Below are positions 25,547 through 34,737 of a stretch of 48,543 nucleotides of DNA, piece by piece. Under the pieces are notes generated by a model. It searched no databases and was not told where the DNA came from. It saw only the letters and a program-made list of their open reading frames with translations. Numbering within the stretch: the stretch's first letter is position 1; each line of letters begins with the position of its first letter. Source of the stretch: Betaproteobacteria bacterium (lineage in GTDB: Bacteria > Pseudomonadota > Gammaproteobacteria > Burkholderiales > Burkholderiaceae_C); NCBI GenBank assembly GCA_025358155.1, contig JANYKR010000062.1, positions 1 through 48,543 on the forward strand. The letters are read 5' to 3'. The position numbers and the translations under genes are program-made.

Positions 25547-26779
25547 GTGACTGCCTTGCGTGTGCTGCATGTGCTGGACCACTCGATTCCGCTGCACAGC
25601 GGTTACTCGTTCCGTACCTTGTCCATCCTGCGCGAGCAGCGCAAGCTGGGCTGGCAGACCTTTCAGCTGACGACACCCAAGCAGGGGCCGGGCAGTGCCT
25701 TGATCGAGTCGGCCGACGGCTGGACTTTCCACCGCACACCGAGCGGCGAGGGCGCCGGCCTGGTGGCACAAATGAAGCTCAGCGCCCGGCGTCTGGACGA
25801 GGTCATCAGTGAGGTTCAACCTGACCTGATTCACGCCCATTCGCCGGTGCTCAACGCGCTGCCCAGCCTGTGGGTGGGCCGGCGGCGGCGCCTGCCGGTG
25901 GTCTACGAGATGCGGGCGTCTTGGGAGGACGCCGCGGTGGACCACGGCACCACCACCGAGGGCAGCCTGCGCTACCGCGTCTCGCGCGGGCTGGAGTCAC
26001 TGGCGCTGCACTGGGCCGACCAGGTCACGACCATTTGCGAGGGGCTGCGCGGCGACATTGCCGCACGCGGCGTGTCGCCCGACAAGATCACCGTGATCCC
26101 CAATGCGGTAGACGCCACCACCTTCAGCTTTGGCGTGCCGCCCGATGAGTCGCTGCGCCAGCGCCTGGGCCTGCAGGGCGCCACTGTGCTGGGTTTTGCC
26201 GGCTCGTTTTATGGCTACGAAGGCATTGGCCTGCTGCTCGACGCGGCCCAGCGCATGCTGCCGCGCCACCCCGAGTTGCGGGTGCTGCTGGTGGGCGGCG
26301 GGCCGCAGGACGAGGCACTCAAGGTCCAGGCGGCTGCATTGGGCTTGGGCGGCCGGGTCATCTTCACCGGCCGGGTACCGCATGCCGAGGTGCAGCGCTA
26401 CTACGAATTGATCGATGTGCTGGCCTACCCCCGGCTGCCGATCCGTCTGACCGAGCTGGTGACACCGCTCAAGCCACTCGAGGCCATGGCGCAGGGGCGT
26501 TTGTTCGTGGCCTCTGATGTTGGCGGCCACCGCGAGCTGGTGCGCGACGGCCAGACCGGCTACCTGTTCAAGGCGGGGGATGTGGGCGCGCTGGTCAGCA
26601 AGCTCGAAGAGGTGCTGGCCCAAAAGGCGCAGTGGCAGCGCATCCGCGAGCAAGCGCGCCGCTTCGTTGAAGTGGAGCGAACCTGGTCCGGCAGCGTGGC
26701 GCGGTACGGCGAGGTGTACCGCCGTGCGCTGACCGGCAAGGGCCGCAGCGTGGCCGCTCTGAACCTGGGCAGCCCCTGA
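25547..26779 (+). CDS. XrtA-associated glycosyltransferase (GT4)
   Basis: A 410-residue GT-B glycosyltransferase whose N-terminus (LRVLHVLDHSIPLHSGYSFRTLSILREQ) marks the exosortase A-associated subfamily. It has VYEMRASWEDAAVDHGT in the acceptor domain, then IPNAVD, GFAGSFYGYEGIGLLLDA, TGRVPHAEVQRYYELIDVL and EAMAQGRLFVASDVGGHRELV (the donor-site region). It uses a nucleotide sugar that cannot be named from sequence. The start is GTG 25547, preceded by GGGGG; the stop is 1 nt before the next ATG, so translation is coupled. Confidence 0.88.
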   Translation: MTALRVLHVLDHSIPLHSGYSFRTLSILREQRKLGWQTFQLTTPKQGPGSALIESADGWTFHRTPSGEGAGLVAQMKLSARRLDEVISEVQPDLIHAHSPVLNALPSLWVGRRRRLPVVYEMRASWEDAAVDHGTTTEGSLRYRVSRGLESLALHWADQVTTICEGLRGDIAARGVSPDKITVIPNAVDATTFSFGVPPDESLRQRLGLQGATVLGFAGSFYGYEGIGLLLDAAQRMLPRHPELRVLLVGGGPQDEALKVQAAALGLGGRVIFTGRVPHAEVQRYYELIDVLAYPRLPIRLTELVTPLKPLEAMAQGRLFVASDVGGHRELVRDGQTGYLFKAGDVGALVSKLEEVLAQKAQWQRIREQARRFVEVERTWSGSVARYGEVYRRALTGKGRSVAALNLGSP

Positions 26780-26780
26780 C

Positions 26781-28709
26781 ATGTGCGGCATACACGGCAT
26801 ATTTCAGTTTGACGGCCAGGCGGTGCAGCCAGGCCAGCTCACGGCCATGGGCAACATCACCCGGCACCGCGGGCCGGACGACGAGGGCCAGCATATCGAC
26901 GGCGATTGCGGCATCGCGATGCGCCGCCTCTCGATCATCGACCTGGCCGGCGGCCACCAGCCGATCAGCAGCGCCGATGGCACGCGGGTACTGGTGTGCA
27001 ACGGCGAGATTTACAACTTTCGTGAACTCCGCGCCGAGTTGCAGGCCAAGGGTTACGGCTTCAAGACCGGGTCCGACAGCGAGGTCTTGCTGCACCTGTA
27101 CGACGCCGAGGGCGACGATTTTGTGCAGCGCCTCAATGGCATGTTCGACTTTGCGCTGTGGGATGCCCGCCGCCGCCGCTTGCTGATCGGGCGTGACCGC
27201 CTGGGCGTCAAGCCGCTTTACGTGCTGCAGGACCGGCATCGCCTGGCCTTTGCCACTGAGGCCAAGGCCTTGCTGGCGCTGCCCGGCGTGCGGGCCGAGA
27301 TCAACCGCGATGCCTTGCCGGGTTACCTGCAGCTGGGTTATGTGGCCGCGCCGCAAACCCTGTTCAAAGGCATCCGCAAGCTGCCGCCGGCCACCTTGCT
27401 GGCTATCGAGGGCGGGCAGGTCAAGGAGTGGCGCTACTGGCGCTTGCCGGCCCGCATCGACCGCCAATGCACGGCAGCCGACTGGCTGGAGCGCACCCGA
27501 AGCGGCCTGGAGCGCTCGGTGCGCATGCAGATGGTCAGCGACGTGCCGATCGGCGCCTTTTTGTCGGGCGGGGTCGACTCCAGCGCGGTGGTGGGCTACA
27601 TGGCCCGCCAGACCCAGCAACCGATCCGCACCTACGCGATCGGTTTCGAGGGTGGCGAGGCCGAGGCGCTGTACAACGAGCTGCCCTACGCCCGCCGGGT
27701 GGCCCAGCTCTTTGGCACCCAGCACCGCGAGATCGTGGTCAAGCCCGACGTGGTGGGTCTGCTGCCCAAGCTGCTGTGGCACATGGACGAGCCGGTGGCG
27801 GACACCGCCTTCATCACCACCTACCTGGTGTCGGAATTTGCCCGCCAGGATGTCAAGGTGATCCTGTCCGGTGTGGGCGGTGACGAGCTTTTTGGCGGCT
27901 ACCGGCGCTACCTGGGAGAACACTACGCCAGCCGCTTCAACCGCTTGCCCGGGCCGCTGCGCAGCCTGGCGGCGGCGGCGGCTGCGCGGCTGCCGGCGGA
28001 CCGCCATTCGGGCTTGCTCAACACCTTGCGCCTGGCCAAGGGCTTTGTGGCCAGCGCCGGCATGAACCCGGATGAGCGCTACCGCAGCTACCTGCAGATC
28101 ATGGCCGCTGACACGGTGCAGCAGTTGCTGGTTTCCGCCCCCAGCAGCGCGCCCGATGCGCTGGCGCTGGCCTTTGCCGCCGCCGGACAACACGACCCGC
28201 TGAACCGGATGTTTGCAGTCGATGCCGAGACCCAGCTGCCCGACGACCTGCTGATGCTCACCGACAAAATGAGCATGGCGGTCTCACTGGAATGTCGGGT
28301 GCCGTTTCTCGACCATGAGCTGGTGGAAATGGCAGCGGCCATGCCCGCCGACATCAAGATCCCGGGCGGTCAGCTCAAGTCGGTGCTCAAGACCGCCTTG
28401 GGTGATTTGCTGCCGGCCGACATCCTGCACCGCAAGAAACGGGGCTTCGGCACGCCGATGGGCGCCTGGCTCAAGCGGGAGCTGGCGCCGCTGTTGCGCG
28501 GCCTGCTGGCGCCCGACGTGCTGCGGGCGCGCGGCTTGTTCCAGCCGGCCGTGGTGGACCGGCTGGTGGCCGACCACCAGGCCAACCGTATCGACGGCAC
28601 CGACGCCTTGCTCGCCCTGATGAACCTGGAAATCTGGAGCCGGCTCTACCTCGACCAACGCTCGCCCGACGATGTGGCCGCCGAGCTTAGGCAGTGGGTG
28701 GTGGCATGA
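26781..28709 (+). CDS. Asparagine synthase (glutamine-hydrolysing) family protein
   Basis: A 642-residue second AsnB-like amidotransferase. It keeps Cys2 (MCGIHGIF), HRGPDDEG, NGEIYNF and DRLGVKPLY in the glutaminase domain, and SGGVDSSAV, SGVGGDELFGGYRRY and RKKRGFGTPMGAWLKR in the synthetase domain, so both activities should be intact. It differs clearly from the gene at 23551 and is therefore a paralogue of separate origin rather than a recent duplicate. With a uronate-rich polymer the probable acceptor is a second carboxyl group, either on sugar or on a linked amino acid; this is inference. It starts 1 nt after the glycosyltransferase and ends in an ATGA overlap with the next gene. Confidence 0.9.
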   Translation: MCGIHGIFQFDGQAVQPGQLTAMGNITRHRGPDDEGQHIDGDCGIAMRRLSIIDLAGGHQPISSADGTRVLVCNGEIYNFRELRAELQAKGYGFKTGSDSEVLLHLYDAEGDDFVQRLNGMFDFALWDARRRRLLIGRDRLGVKPLYVLQDRHRLAFATEAKALLALPGVRAEINRDALPGYLQLGYVAAPQTLFKGIRKLPPATLLAIEGGQVKEWRYWRLPARIDRQCTAADWLERTRSGLERSVRMQMVSDVPIGAFLSGGVDSSAVVGYMARQTQQPIRTYAIGFEGGEAEALYNELPYARRVAQLFGTQHREIVVKPDVVGLLPKLLWHMDEPVADTAFITTYLVSEFARQDVKVILSGVGGDELFGGYRRYLGEHYASRFNRLPGPLRSLAAAAAARLPADRHSGLLNTLRLAKGFVASAGMNPDERYRSYLQIMAADTVQQLLVSAPSSAPDALALAFAAAGQHDPLNRMFAVDAETQLPDDLLMLTDKMSMAVSLECRVPFLDHELVEMAAAMPADIKIPGGQLKSVLKTALGDLLPADILHRKKRGFGTPMGAWLKRELAPLLRGLLAPDVLRARGLFQPAVVDRLVADHQANRIDGTDALLALMNLEIWSRLYLDQRSPDDVAAELRQWVVA

Positions 28710-29920
28710 ACATCCTCTACCTGTGCCACCGCTTTCCTTTCCCGCCCAAGCGGGGCGGCAAGATCCGGCCTTTCAACATGATCCGCCACTTCAGCGCGTC
28801 CGGGCACCAGGTCACGGTGTGCTCGCTGCTGCGGTCCGAGGCCGAGGCTGAAGAGGGTCGCGGCATCGCGCCGTTTTGCGCTGGCTTTGCGTCGGGTTCG
28901 GTGCGCGAGCCGCTGCAGATGGCGCGCATGGTGGCCCGCCTGCCCTTGCTCACGCCCTCGTCGATGGGCTACTTCTACTCGCCGGAGTTGGCAGCCAAGG
29001 TGCGCGGGCTGCTGGCCAGCCAGACCTGGGACTTGATCTTTGTGCACTGCTCGTCGGTAGCGCAGTATGTTGAAGACGTTCAGGGCATCCCCAAGATTCT
29101 CGATTTTGGCGACATGGACTCGCAAAAGTGGCTGGAGTACGCGCACTACAAACCCTGGCCGCTGTCCTGGGGCTACACCCTCGAAGGCAGCAAGTTGCTG
29201 CGGGCCGAGAAGCGGCTCGCCCGCAAGTTTGACCTGTGCACCGCCACCACCCGGGCCGAGCGCGAGACCCTGGACGGCTACGCCACCGGCGCTACAACTG
29301 ACTGGTTCCCAAACGGCGTGGACGCCGAGTTTTTCAGCCCGGGGGGTGCGCCCTACGAGCCCGAGACCATCAGCTTCATCGGCCGCATGGACTACTACCC
29401 CAACCAGGAGTGCATGCAGCGCTTTTGCGACCAGGTCTGGCCGCTGTTGCGCCAGCAGCGGCCGGCGCTGCAGTTGCTGATCGTCGGCGCGGATCCCTCG
29501 CCCGAGATGAAAAAGCTCGGCGACTTACCGGGCGTCACGGTCACCGGTTCGGTGCCCGACGTGCGGCCGTTTGTGCGGCGCTCGGCGCTGATGGTCGCGC
29601 CGCTGGCGATTGCCCGGGGTACCCAGAACAAGATCCTGGAAGCGATGGCGATGGGCGTGCCGGTCGTCACCAGCAGCGTGGCCGCCGGCGGTGTGGACGC
29701 CGAAGCAGGCCACCACCTGCTGGTCGCCGACGATGCTGCCGCCACCGCCCAGGCGGTGCTGAAACTGCTGGCCCAGCCCGAGGAGCGCCGCCGTCTGGCC
29801 GAGGCTGGTCGGGCGCGGATGCTCAGCCACCATGCCTGGGCCCGCTCCATGGCCCGGCTCGACGACATCATTGCCGGCTGCACGGCCCGCTTCGCCACCT
29901 CAAAGGAACTACACGCATGA
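28706..29920 (+). CDS. PEP-CTERM/XrtA-associated glycosyltransferase
   Basis: A 404-residue GT-B glycosyltransferase beginning NILYLCHRFPFPPKRGGKIRPFNMIRHF, diagnostic of the exosortase A-linked branch. The middle has FVHCSSVAQYVED and DFGDMDSQKWLEYA; the donor domain has WFPNGVDAEFFSP, ISFIGRMDYYPNQECMQRF, VTGSVPDVRPFVR and NKILEAMAMGVPVVTSSVAAGG. ATG 28706 overlaps the previous stop (ATGA); an in-frame GTG at 28694 would add only MGGG. The stop likewise overlaps the next start. Confidence 0.9.
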   Translation: MNILYLCHRFPFPPKRGGKIRPFNMIRHFSASGHQVTVCSLLRSEAEAEEGRGIAPFCAGFASGSVREPLQMARMVARLPLLTPSSMGYFYSPELAAKVRGLLASQTWDLIFVHCSSVAQYVEDVQGIPKILDFGDMDSQKWLEYAHYKPWPLSWGYTLEGSKLLRAEKRLARKFDLCTATTRAERETLDGYATGATTDWFPNGVDAEFFSPGGAPYEPETISFIGRMDYYPNQECMQRFCDQVWPLLRQQRPALQLLIVGADPSPEMKKLGDLPGVTVTGSVPDVRPFVRRSALMVAPLAIARGTQNKILEAMAMGVPVVTSSVAAGGVDAEAGHHLLVADDAAATAQAVLKLLAQPEERRRLAEAGRARMLSHHAWARSMARLDDIIAGCTARFATSKELHA

Positions 29921-31233
29921 AGATCAGCATTTTTGGCCTGGGTTATGTGGGCGCGGTGTCGCTGGCCTGCCTGTCGCGTGACGGCCACGACGTCATCGGC
30001 GTTGACATCGACCGCACCAAACTCGACCTGATCGCTGCCGGCAAGACGCCCATCGTCGAAGAGGGCATGGTCGACCTGATGGCCGGCGTGGCCGCGAGTG
30101 GCCGTGTCACCGTGACCACCGATGCGGCCGAGGCGGTCCACGGCAGCGAGATGTCGCTGGTCTGCGTGGGCACGCCCTCGGCCGAGAACGGCAGCCAGGA
30201 CCAGGGCGCGATGCTGCGGCTGGCCGCAGAGATGGGCCGCGCGCTGGCGGTCAAGACCGCGCCGCATGTCATCGTTTTCCGCTCAACCCTGGTGCCCGGT
30301 ACGGTCGAAGACGTGCTGCGCCCGATCATCGAGCAGGCCTCTGGCAAGCGCGACGGTCAGGACTTTTTCTTGTGTTTCCAGCCCGAGTTCTTGCGCGAGG
30401 GCAGTTCCATCCGCGACTACGACAAGCCACCCTTCACGGTGGTCGGTGCCAACCACGACCATCCGGTCGAGCGCCTGCAGGCCTTGTTCGGCCACCTGCC
30501 GTGCAAGTTCTTGCGCACCTCGGTGCGCTCGGCCGAGATGATGAAGTACTGCTGCAACAACTTTCATGCGCTCAAGATCACCTTCGCCAACGAGACCGCC
30601 CGCTTGTGTGGTGCCCTGGGGGTGGACCCGTTCGAGGTGATGGACCTGGTCTGCCAGGACACCCAGCTCAATATCTCGCGCGCCTACCTCAAGCCAGGCT
30701 TTGCCTTTGGCGGCTCGTGCCTGCCCAAGGACTTGCGCGCCACCGCCTACCTGGCCAAGACACGCGATGTCGCGATCCCGATGATGGCCAGCATCCTGGC
30801 CTCCAACCGCGAGCACCTGGACCTGGCGCTGGCGCGCATCGTCAAAGCCGGCAAGCGCAAGATCGGTTTCATCGGCCTGTCCTTCAAGACCGGCACCGAC
30901 GACTTGCGCGAGAGCCCGCTGGTCACGCTGGCCGAGCAATTGATCGGCAAGGGCTACCAGATCCAGGTCTACGACCCCGAGGTGCACCTGGCCAGCTTGC
31001 TGGGCGCCAACAAGAACTTCATTGCCCAGCACTTGCCGCACATTGGCGAGATGGTGCGCGCTGACATCGCCGAGGTGATCGCCAATGCCGAGGTGCTGGT
31101 GCTGGGCAGCAACAGCCCGGCCGTGATCGCCGCAGTGGCGCGCGAGTGCCGCGCTGAGCAAATGCTGCTGGACCTGGTCAAACTCGATGAGCCCGGCGTG
31201 ATGCGGGCCCAGGTGCAAGGCCTGTGCTGGTGA
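29917..31233 (+). CDS. AlgD-type GDP-mannose 6-dehydrogenase
   Basis: A 438-residue NAD-dependent dehydrogenase that would make GDP-mannuronate. The N-terminus ISIFGLGYVGAVSLACLSRDGHDVIGVD, the FRSTLVPGTVEDV and FLREGSSIRDYDKPPFTVVG segments, GFAFGGSCLPKD and the extreme C-terminus VQGLCW all follow Pseudomonas AlgD closely. The catalytic cysteine falls at residue 268, the same number as in AlgD. I judge this much closer to GDP-mannose than to UDP-glucose dehydrogenases. AAAGGA at 29902 serves ATG 29917; the frame is open 500 nt upstream, but that lies inside the previous gene. No phosphomannomutase or GDP-mannose pyrophosphorylase is in the window, so GDP-mannose must come from elsewhere. 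Confidence 0.88.
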   Translation: MKISIFGLGYVGAVSLACLSRDGHDVIGVDIDRTKLDLIAAGKTPIVEEGMVDLMAGVAASGRVTVTTDAAEAVHGSEMSLVCVGTPSAENGSQDQGAMLRLAAEMGRALAVKTAPHVIVFRSTLVPGTVEDVLRPIIEQASGKRDGQDFFLCFQPEFLREGSSIRDYDKPPFTVVGANHDHPVERLQALFGHLPCKFLRTSVRSAEMMKYCCNNFHALKITFANETARLCGALGVDPFEVMDLVCQDTQLNISRAYLKPGFAFGGSCLPKDLRATAYLAKTRDVAIPMMASILASNREHLDLALARIVKAGKRKIGFIGLSFKTGTDDLRESPLVTLAEQLIGKGYQIQVYDPEVHLASLLGANKNFIAQHLPHIGEMVRADIAEVIANAEVLVLGSNSPAVIAAVARECRAEQMLLDLVKLDEPGVMRAQVQGLCW

Positions 31234-32258
31234 CATCGCCAAGTCAAGGCCTGCGGCGCTGGCGGCTGGCGACGCTGCTCGGCTTGCTGCTGATCGTCGG
31301 CCCCTTGCTGGCGATGCTGCCCTACCTCGCCAGCGGGACCGAGGCGGTGCGGCTGCGCAACTCGCTGCTGCTGGCCGAAGACCTGAGCGCGCCACCTGAC
31401 TGGACGCCGCCCAATTGGCCGGCGGGCTTCTTGCAAGAGAGTGCCGTGCCTGACCCGTACTTCGTCGCGGTGGCCCAGCGCCTGCAACTGGCGGCCCTGC
31501 CCGACGACTGGGCCAAAGCCCTGGCGATCAGCGCCCACCTGCTGGGCAGCCATGCCGAGCTGGGCGGCGGCGCCATACAGGGCAGTCTGGTCGAGACCCA
31601 CCGCGCCATCGTCGAGCGAGGCGATGGTTACTGCGCCGACTTCGTGCGGGCCTTCAACGCCATCGCCGCAGCGTCGGGCTTGCAGGTGCGCTCCTGGGCG
31701 TTTTCGTTCGACGGGTTTGGCGGCCATGGCCATGTCTGGTCCGAGCTCTGGAACCGGCAACGCCAGCGCTGGCAATTGATCGACGTGTTCGACAACTTCT
31801 ATTTTGTCGATGGCAGCGATGAGCCCTTGTCGGCGCTTGAGTTCCGCAAAGCGCTGAGCGCCGGGTCGGCCACACTGGCCTACCGGCCGCTCTACGCTGC
31901 GGCCCGGCCGGGCTACGAAATCCCGGCCAAGGCCTGGGACTACTTTCGCCGGGGCCTGCCGGAGTGGTACCTCTGGAACGGCAACAACGTCTTTGCGTAC
32001 GACGCCTCGCCGCTGGTGCGCAGCTTTGAGGGCAAGTCGCGGGCCGCAGCGCAGTTCGGTGCGATCTACGCCGGTGTGCACCCGGCCCTGCGCATGCTGG
32101 CCACGCCCGCCAACCAGGTCCAGCGCGAGCGCATGCGGGCCCTGCACTGGCAACTGGTCATCAGTGCGTGGCTGGCTGCGCTGGGGCTGGTGCTGACGCC
32201 GCTCTGCGCCCTGGGTTGGTGGCGGGCGCGTCGGGCCCGGGCCCTGGAGATTCGGTGA
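31230..32258 (+). CDS. Membrane-anchored transglutaminase-like protein
   Basis: A 342-residue protein with one helix at each end: LATLLGLLLIVGPLLAMLPYLA near the N-terminus and LVISAWLAALGLVLTPLCALGWW before a basic tail. The central domain holds a transglutaminase-fold Cys-His-Asp triad: Cys135 (GDGYCADFVRAF), His168 (GGHGHVWSELW) and Asp185 (LIDVFDNFYF). The domain is thus probably periplasmic and could cleave or form amide bonds. In this locus, acting on amide-bearing polymer or on surface proteins is conceivable but unproven. The start is GTG 31230, overlapping the previous TGA; a GTG at 31224 is possible. The same pattern joins it to the following gene. Confidence 0.75.
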   Translation: MTSPSQGLRRWRLATLLGLLLIVGPLLAMLPYLASGTEAVRLRNSLLLAEDLSAPPDWTPPNWPAGFLQESAVPDPYFVAVAQRLQLAALPDDWAKALAISAHLLGSHAELGGGAIQGSLVETHRAIVERGDGYCADFVRAFNAIAAASGLQVRSWAFSFDGFGGHGHVWSELWNRQRQRWQLIDVFDNFYFVDGSDEPLSALEFRKALSAGSATLAYRPLYAAARPGYEIPAKAWDYFRRGLPEWYLWNGNNVFAYDASPLVRSFEGKSRAAAQFGAIYAGVHPALRMLATPANQVQRERMRALHWQLVISAWLAALGLVLTPLCALGWWRARRARALEIR

Positions 32259-33379
32259 GTACCGACAACACCTGGCCGCGCATTGCGCTGGTCGGCCCCC
32301 TGCCGCCGCCCTCCGGGGGCATGGCCAATCAGTGCGAGCAGTTGCTGCGCCTGCTTCGGGCCGAGGGCGTGCGTGTCGAACTGGTCCGCACCAACGCACC
32401 GTACCGGCCGGCCTGGATCGGCCGGGTGCCGGTACTGCGGGCCGGGGCGCGCCTGCTGCCATTTTTGGTTGAACTGTGGCGCAGCATTGGCCGCGCCGAG
32501 GTGGTTCATGTCTTTGCCAACTCCGGTTGGGCCTGGCACTTGCTGGCGCTGCCTGCGGTGGTGATGGCCCGGTTGCGCGGCACAGCGGTGATCGTCAACT
32601 ACCGGGGCGGACTGGCCGATGAGTTCTTGCGCACCGGTCCGCGCCATGTGAAGGCCTGGCTGGCCCGCGCCACCTTGCGGGTCACGCCCTCGGCTTTTTT
32701 GTTGCGGGTGTTCGCCGAGCACGGGCTCGATGCCGAGGTGATCCCCAACATCATCGACCTGTCGCGCTTTGCGGTCGCGGCGCACCCGGGTCGGCGCGAT
32801 GCCCCGCACCTGATCGTCACCCGAAATCTGGAGCCGATTTACGACATTCCCACGGCCCTGCGGGCGTTTGCGCAAGTGCAGCTGCGCTACCCGGCTGCCC
32901 GCCTGACGGTGGCGGGCAGCGGACCGCAGCGCGCCGCACTGCTGCAGCTGGCCGCCGAGCTGGGCCTGGGCGAGGCGGTGCATTTTTCAGGGCGCATCGA
33001 CAACGCCCAGATCGGCGCGTTGTACGCCAGCGCCGATTGCCTGCTCAACCCCACCACCGCCGACAACATGCCGATCTCGATACTGGAGGCGCTGGCCAGT
33101 GGCGTGCCCGTGGTATCCACCAACGCGGGCGGTATCCCCGACCTGGTGCAGCACGGCGTGACTGCGCTGCTGGTGCCGGTGGGTAACCACGCGGCCATGG
33201 CCCATGAGGCGCTGCGTGTGCTGGACGACGCTGCTGTGGCATCTGCCCTGCGCCGGGCGGGTTTGGCGGAGGTACAGCGTTTTGCCTGGCCCCATGTCAA
33301 GCGCCAGTGGCAAAGTGCCTACCAGCGTGCCAGCCACGCTCGTGGCTCGGTCCGCCCCAGCCCGGAGCCGGCACCATGA
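32255..33379 (+). CDS. Glycosyltransferase family 4 protein
   Basis: A 374-residue GT-B glycosyltransferase. It starts with IALVGPLPPPSGGMANQCEQLLRLL, a glycine-rich acceptor-domain loop, followed by VIVNYRGGLADEFLRTGP and VIPNIIDLSRF. The donor domain has LTVAGSGPQRAALLQLAAELG, FSGRID and PTTADNMPISILEALASGVPVVSTNAGGIPDLV. Sugar specificity is unknown. GTG 32255 overlaps the preceding stop (GTGA); its own stop overlaps the next ATG. This is the fourth glycosyltransferase of the locus, suggesting a repeat unit of about four or five sugars once the absent initiating transferase is counted. Confidence 0.87.
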   Translation: MSTDNTWPRIALVGPLPPPSGGMANQCEQLLRLLRAEGVRVELVRTNAPYRPAWIGRVPVLRAGARLLPFLVELWRSIGRAEVVHVFANSGWAWHLLALPAVVMARLRGTAVIVNYRGGLADEFLRTGPRHVKAWLARATLRVTPSAFLLRVFAEHGLDAEVIPNIIDLSRFAVAAHPGRRDAPHLIVTRNLEPIYDIPTALRAFAQVQLRYPAARLTVAGSGPQRAALLQLAAELGLGEAVHFSGRIDNAQIGALYASADCLLNPTTADNMPISILEALASGVPVVSTNAGGIPDLVQHGVTALLVPVGNHAAMAHEALRVLDDAAVASALRRAGLAEVQRFAWPHVKRQWQSAYQRASHARGSVRPSPEPAP

Positions 33380-34722
33380 GGCCCTATACCGCCTTGTGTT
33401 CGGGCCTGCTGTTCCCGCTGCATGAACGGCTCAAGGGCCACGACTCGGTGGCCGTGCGGCGCCGGCTCGAAGCCAGCCAGTGGCACTCGCCTGCGCAGAT
33501 TGCTGCGGATCAGGGGCTGCGCCTGCGCGACTTCCTGGTCGACATCGGCGCCCGGGTGCCCTACTACCGCCAACTGTTCTCGACCCTGTCGTTTGATCCC
33601 GCGCAAGTGCGCAGCGCGGCCGATCTGCAACGCCTGCCCCTGCTGACCAAAGCTCTCATTCGTGCCAACACCGAGGCCTTGAAGGCCGACGGACATGGGC
33701 CGCTTAGCCGCTACAACACCGGCGGCTCGTCAGGCGAGCCGCTGATCTTTTTCATCGGCAAGGGCCGCACCAACCACGATGTGGGTGCCAAGTGGCGGGC
33801 CACGCGCTGGTGGGGCGTGGACATCGGCGACACCGAAGGGGTGGTCTGGGGCTCACCGATCGAATTGGGCGCTCAAGACCGGTTGCGGCGCCTGCGCGAC
33901 GGCGTGATGCGCAGCCATTTGCTGCCGGCTTTCGAGATGTCCGAGGCCAAGCTCGACGGTTTCATCACGACCCTTCAACGCCTGAAGCCGCGCATGCTGT
34001 TTGGTTACCCGTCCGCCCTGAACCTGATCGCCCGCCACGCCCACAAGCGCGGTCAGCGTCTGGACAATTTGGGCGTGCGGGTGGTTTTTGTCACCTCTGA
34101 GCGGCTCTACGACGAGCAGCGCAGGGTTATTTCAGCCGCGTTCGCCTGTCCGGTGGCCAATGGCTATGGGGGCCGTGATGCCGGTTTCATCGCCCATGAG
34201 TGCCCGTCGGGCGGCATGCATTTGATGGCCGAGGACATCGTCGTCGAGTTGCTCGATGCCCAGGGCCAGCCCGTGGCCGACGGCCAGGCTGGCGAGATTG
34301 TGGTCACCCACCTGGGTTCGGGCGACTTTCCGTTTGTGCGCTACCGCACCGGCGATGTCGCGGTGATGGACACCGGTCGCTGCGCCTGTGGCCGCGGCCT
34401 GCCGATGTTGCGCGAGATCCAGGGCCGCAGCACCGACTTTGTGATCGCCGCCGACGGCACGGTGATGCACGGCCTGTCGCTGATCTACATCCTGCGCGAC
34501 CTGCCCGGTGTCGGGGCCTTCAAGATCACCCAGACCTCGCGCACTCAAATCGGCGTGGAAATTGTCGAAGAAGCTGGCTTCGACCCGGCCTGCGAGGCCG
34601 ACATCATCCAGGGTTTCCGCAAGCGCCTGGGTGCAGACGTGGGGGTCGAGGTTCGGCGAGTGGCGCAAATTGCGCCTGAGAAGTCCGGCAAGTTCCGCTA
34701 CGTCATCAGCCACGCCACCTGA
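33376..34722 (+). CDS. PaaK/CapK-like adenylate-forming enzyme
   Basis: A 448-residue member of the phenylacetate-CoA ligase-like AMP-forming family, a branch common in capsule and exopolysaccharide clusters (CapK). The P-loop equivalent is YNTGGSSGEPLIFF near residue 115. A5-type NGYGGRDAGFIAHEC, then GEIVVTHLGSGDFPFVRYRTGD and GRCACGRGLPMLREIQGRSTDF, show an intact adenylation domain with a GxCxCG cysteine pair. It would activate a carboxylic acid, which could be an acyl donor for polymer decoration or be loaded on one of the two carrier proteins downstream. The substrate cannot be read from sequence. The start is ATG 33376 in an ATGA overlap. Confidence 0.85.
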   Translation: MRPYTALCSGLLFPLHERLKGHDSVAVRRRLEASQWHSPAQIAADQGLRLRDFLVDIGARVPYYRQLFSTLSFDPAQVRSAADLQRLPLLTKALIRANTEALKADGHGPLSRYNTGGSSGEPLIFFIGKGRTNHDVGAKWRATRWWGVDIGDTEGVVWGSPIELGAQDRLRRLRDGVMRSHLLPAFEMSEAKLDGFITTLQRLKPRMLFGYPSALNLIARHAHKRGQRLDNLGVRVVFVTSERLYDEQRRVISAAFACPVANGYGGRDAGFIAHECPSGGMHLMAEDIVVELLDAQGQPVADGQAGEIVVTHLGSGDFPFVRYRTGDVAVMDTGRCACGRGLPMLREIQGRSTDFVIAADGTVMHGLSLIYILRDLPGVGAFKITQTSRTQIGVEIVEEAGFDPACEADIIQGFRKRLGADVGVEVRRVAQIAPEKSGKFRYVISHAT

Positions 34723-34737
34723 TGCCAGATACCCACC

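Noticed and set aside
26781-28709. Possibility that the second AsnB-like gene is a recent copy of the one at 23551
   Set aside because: The two proteins differ in most positions outside the catalytic motifs, and no long stretch of identical DNA was seen, so they are old paralogues.
29410-29916. Upstream open part of the AlgD-like frame
   Set aside because: It lies inside the preceding glycosyltransferase gene, is Arg/Ala/Gly-rich and lacks any family match; ATG 29917 has a good AAAGGA and starts the Rossmann motif.
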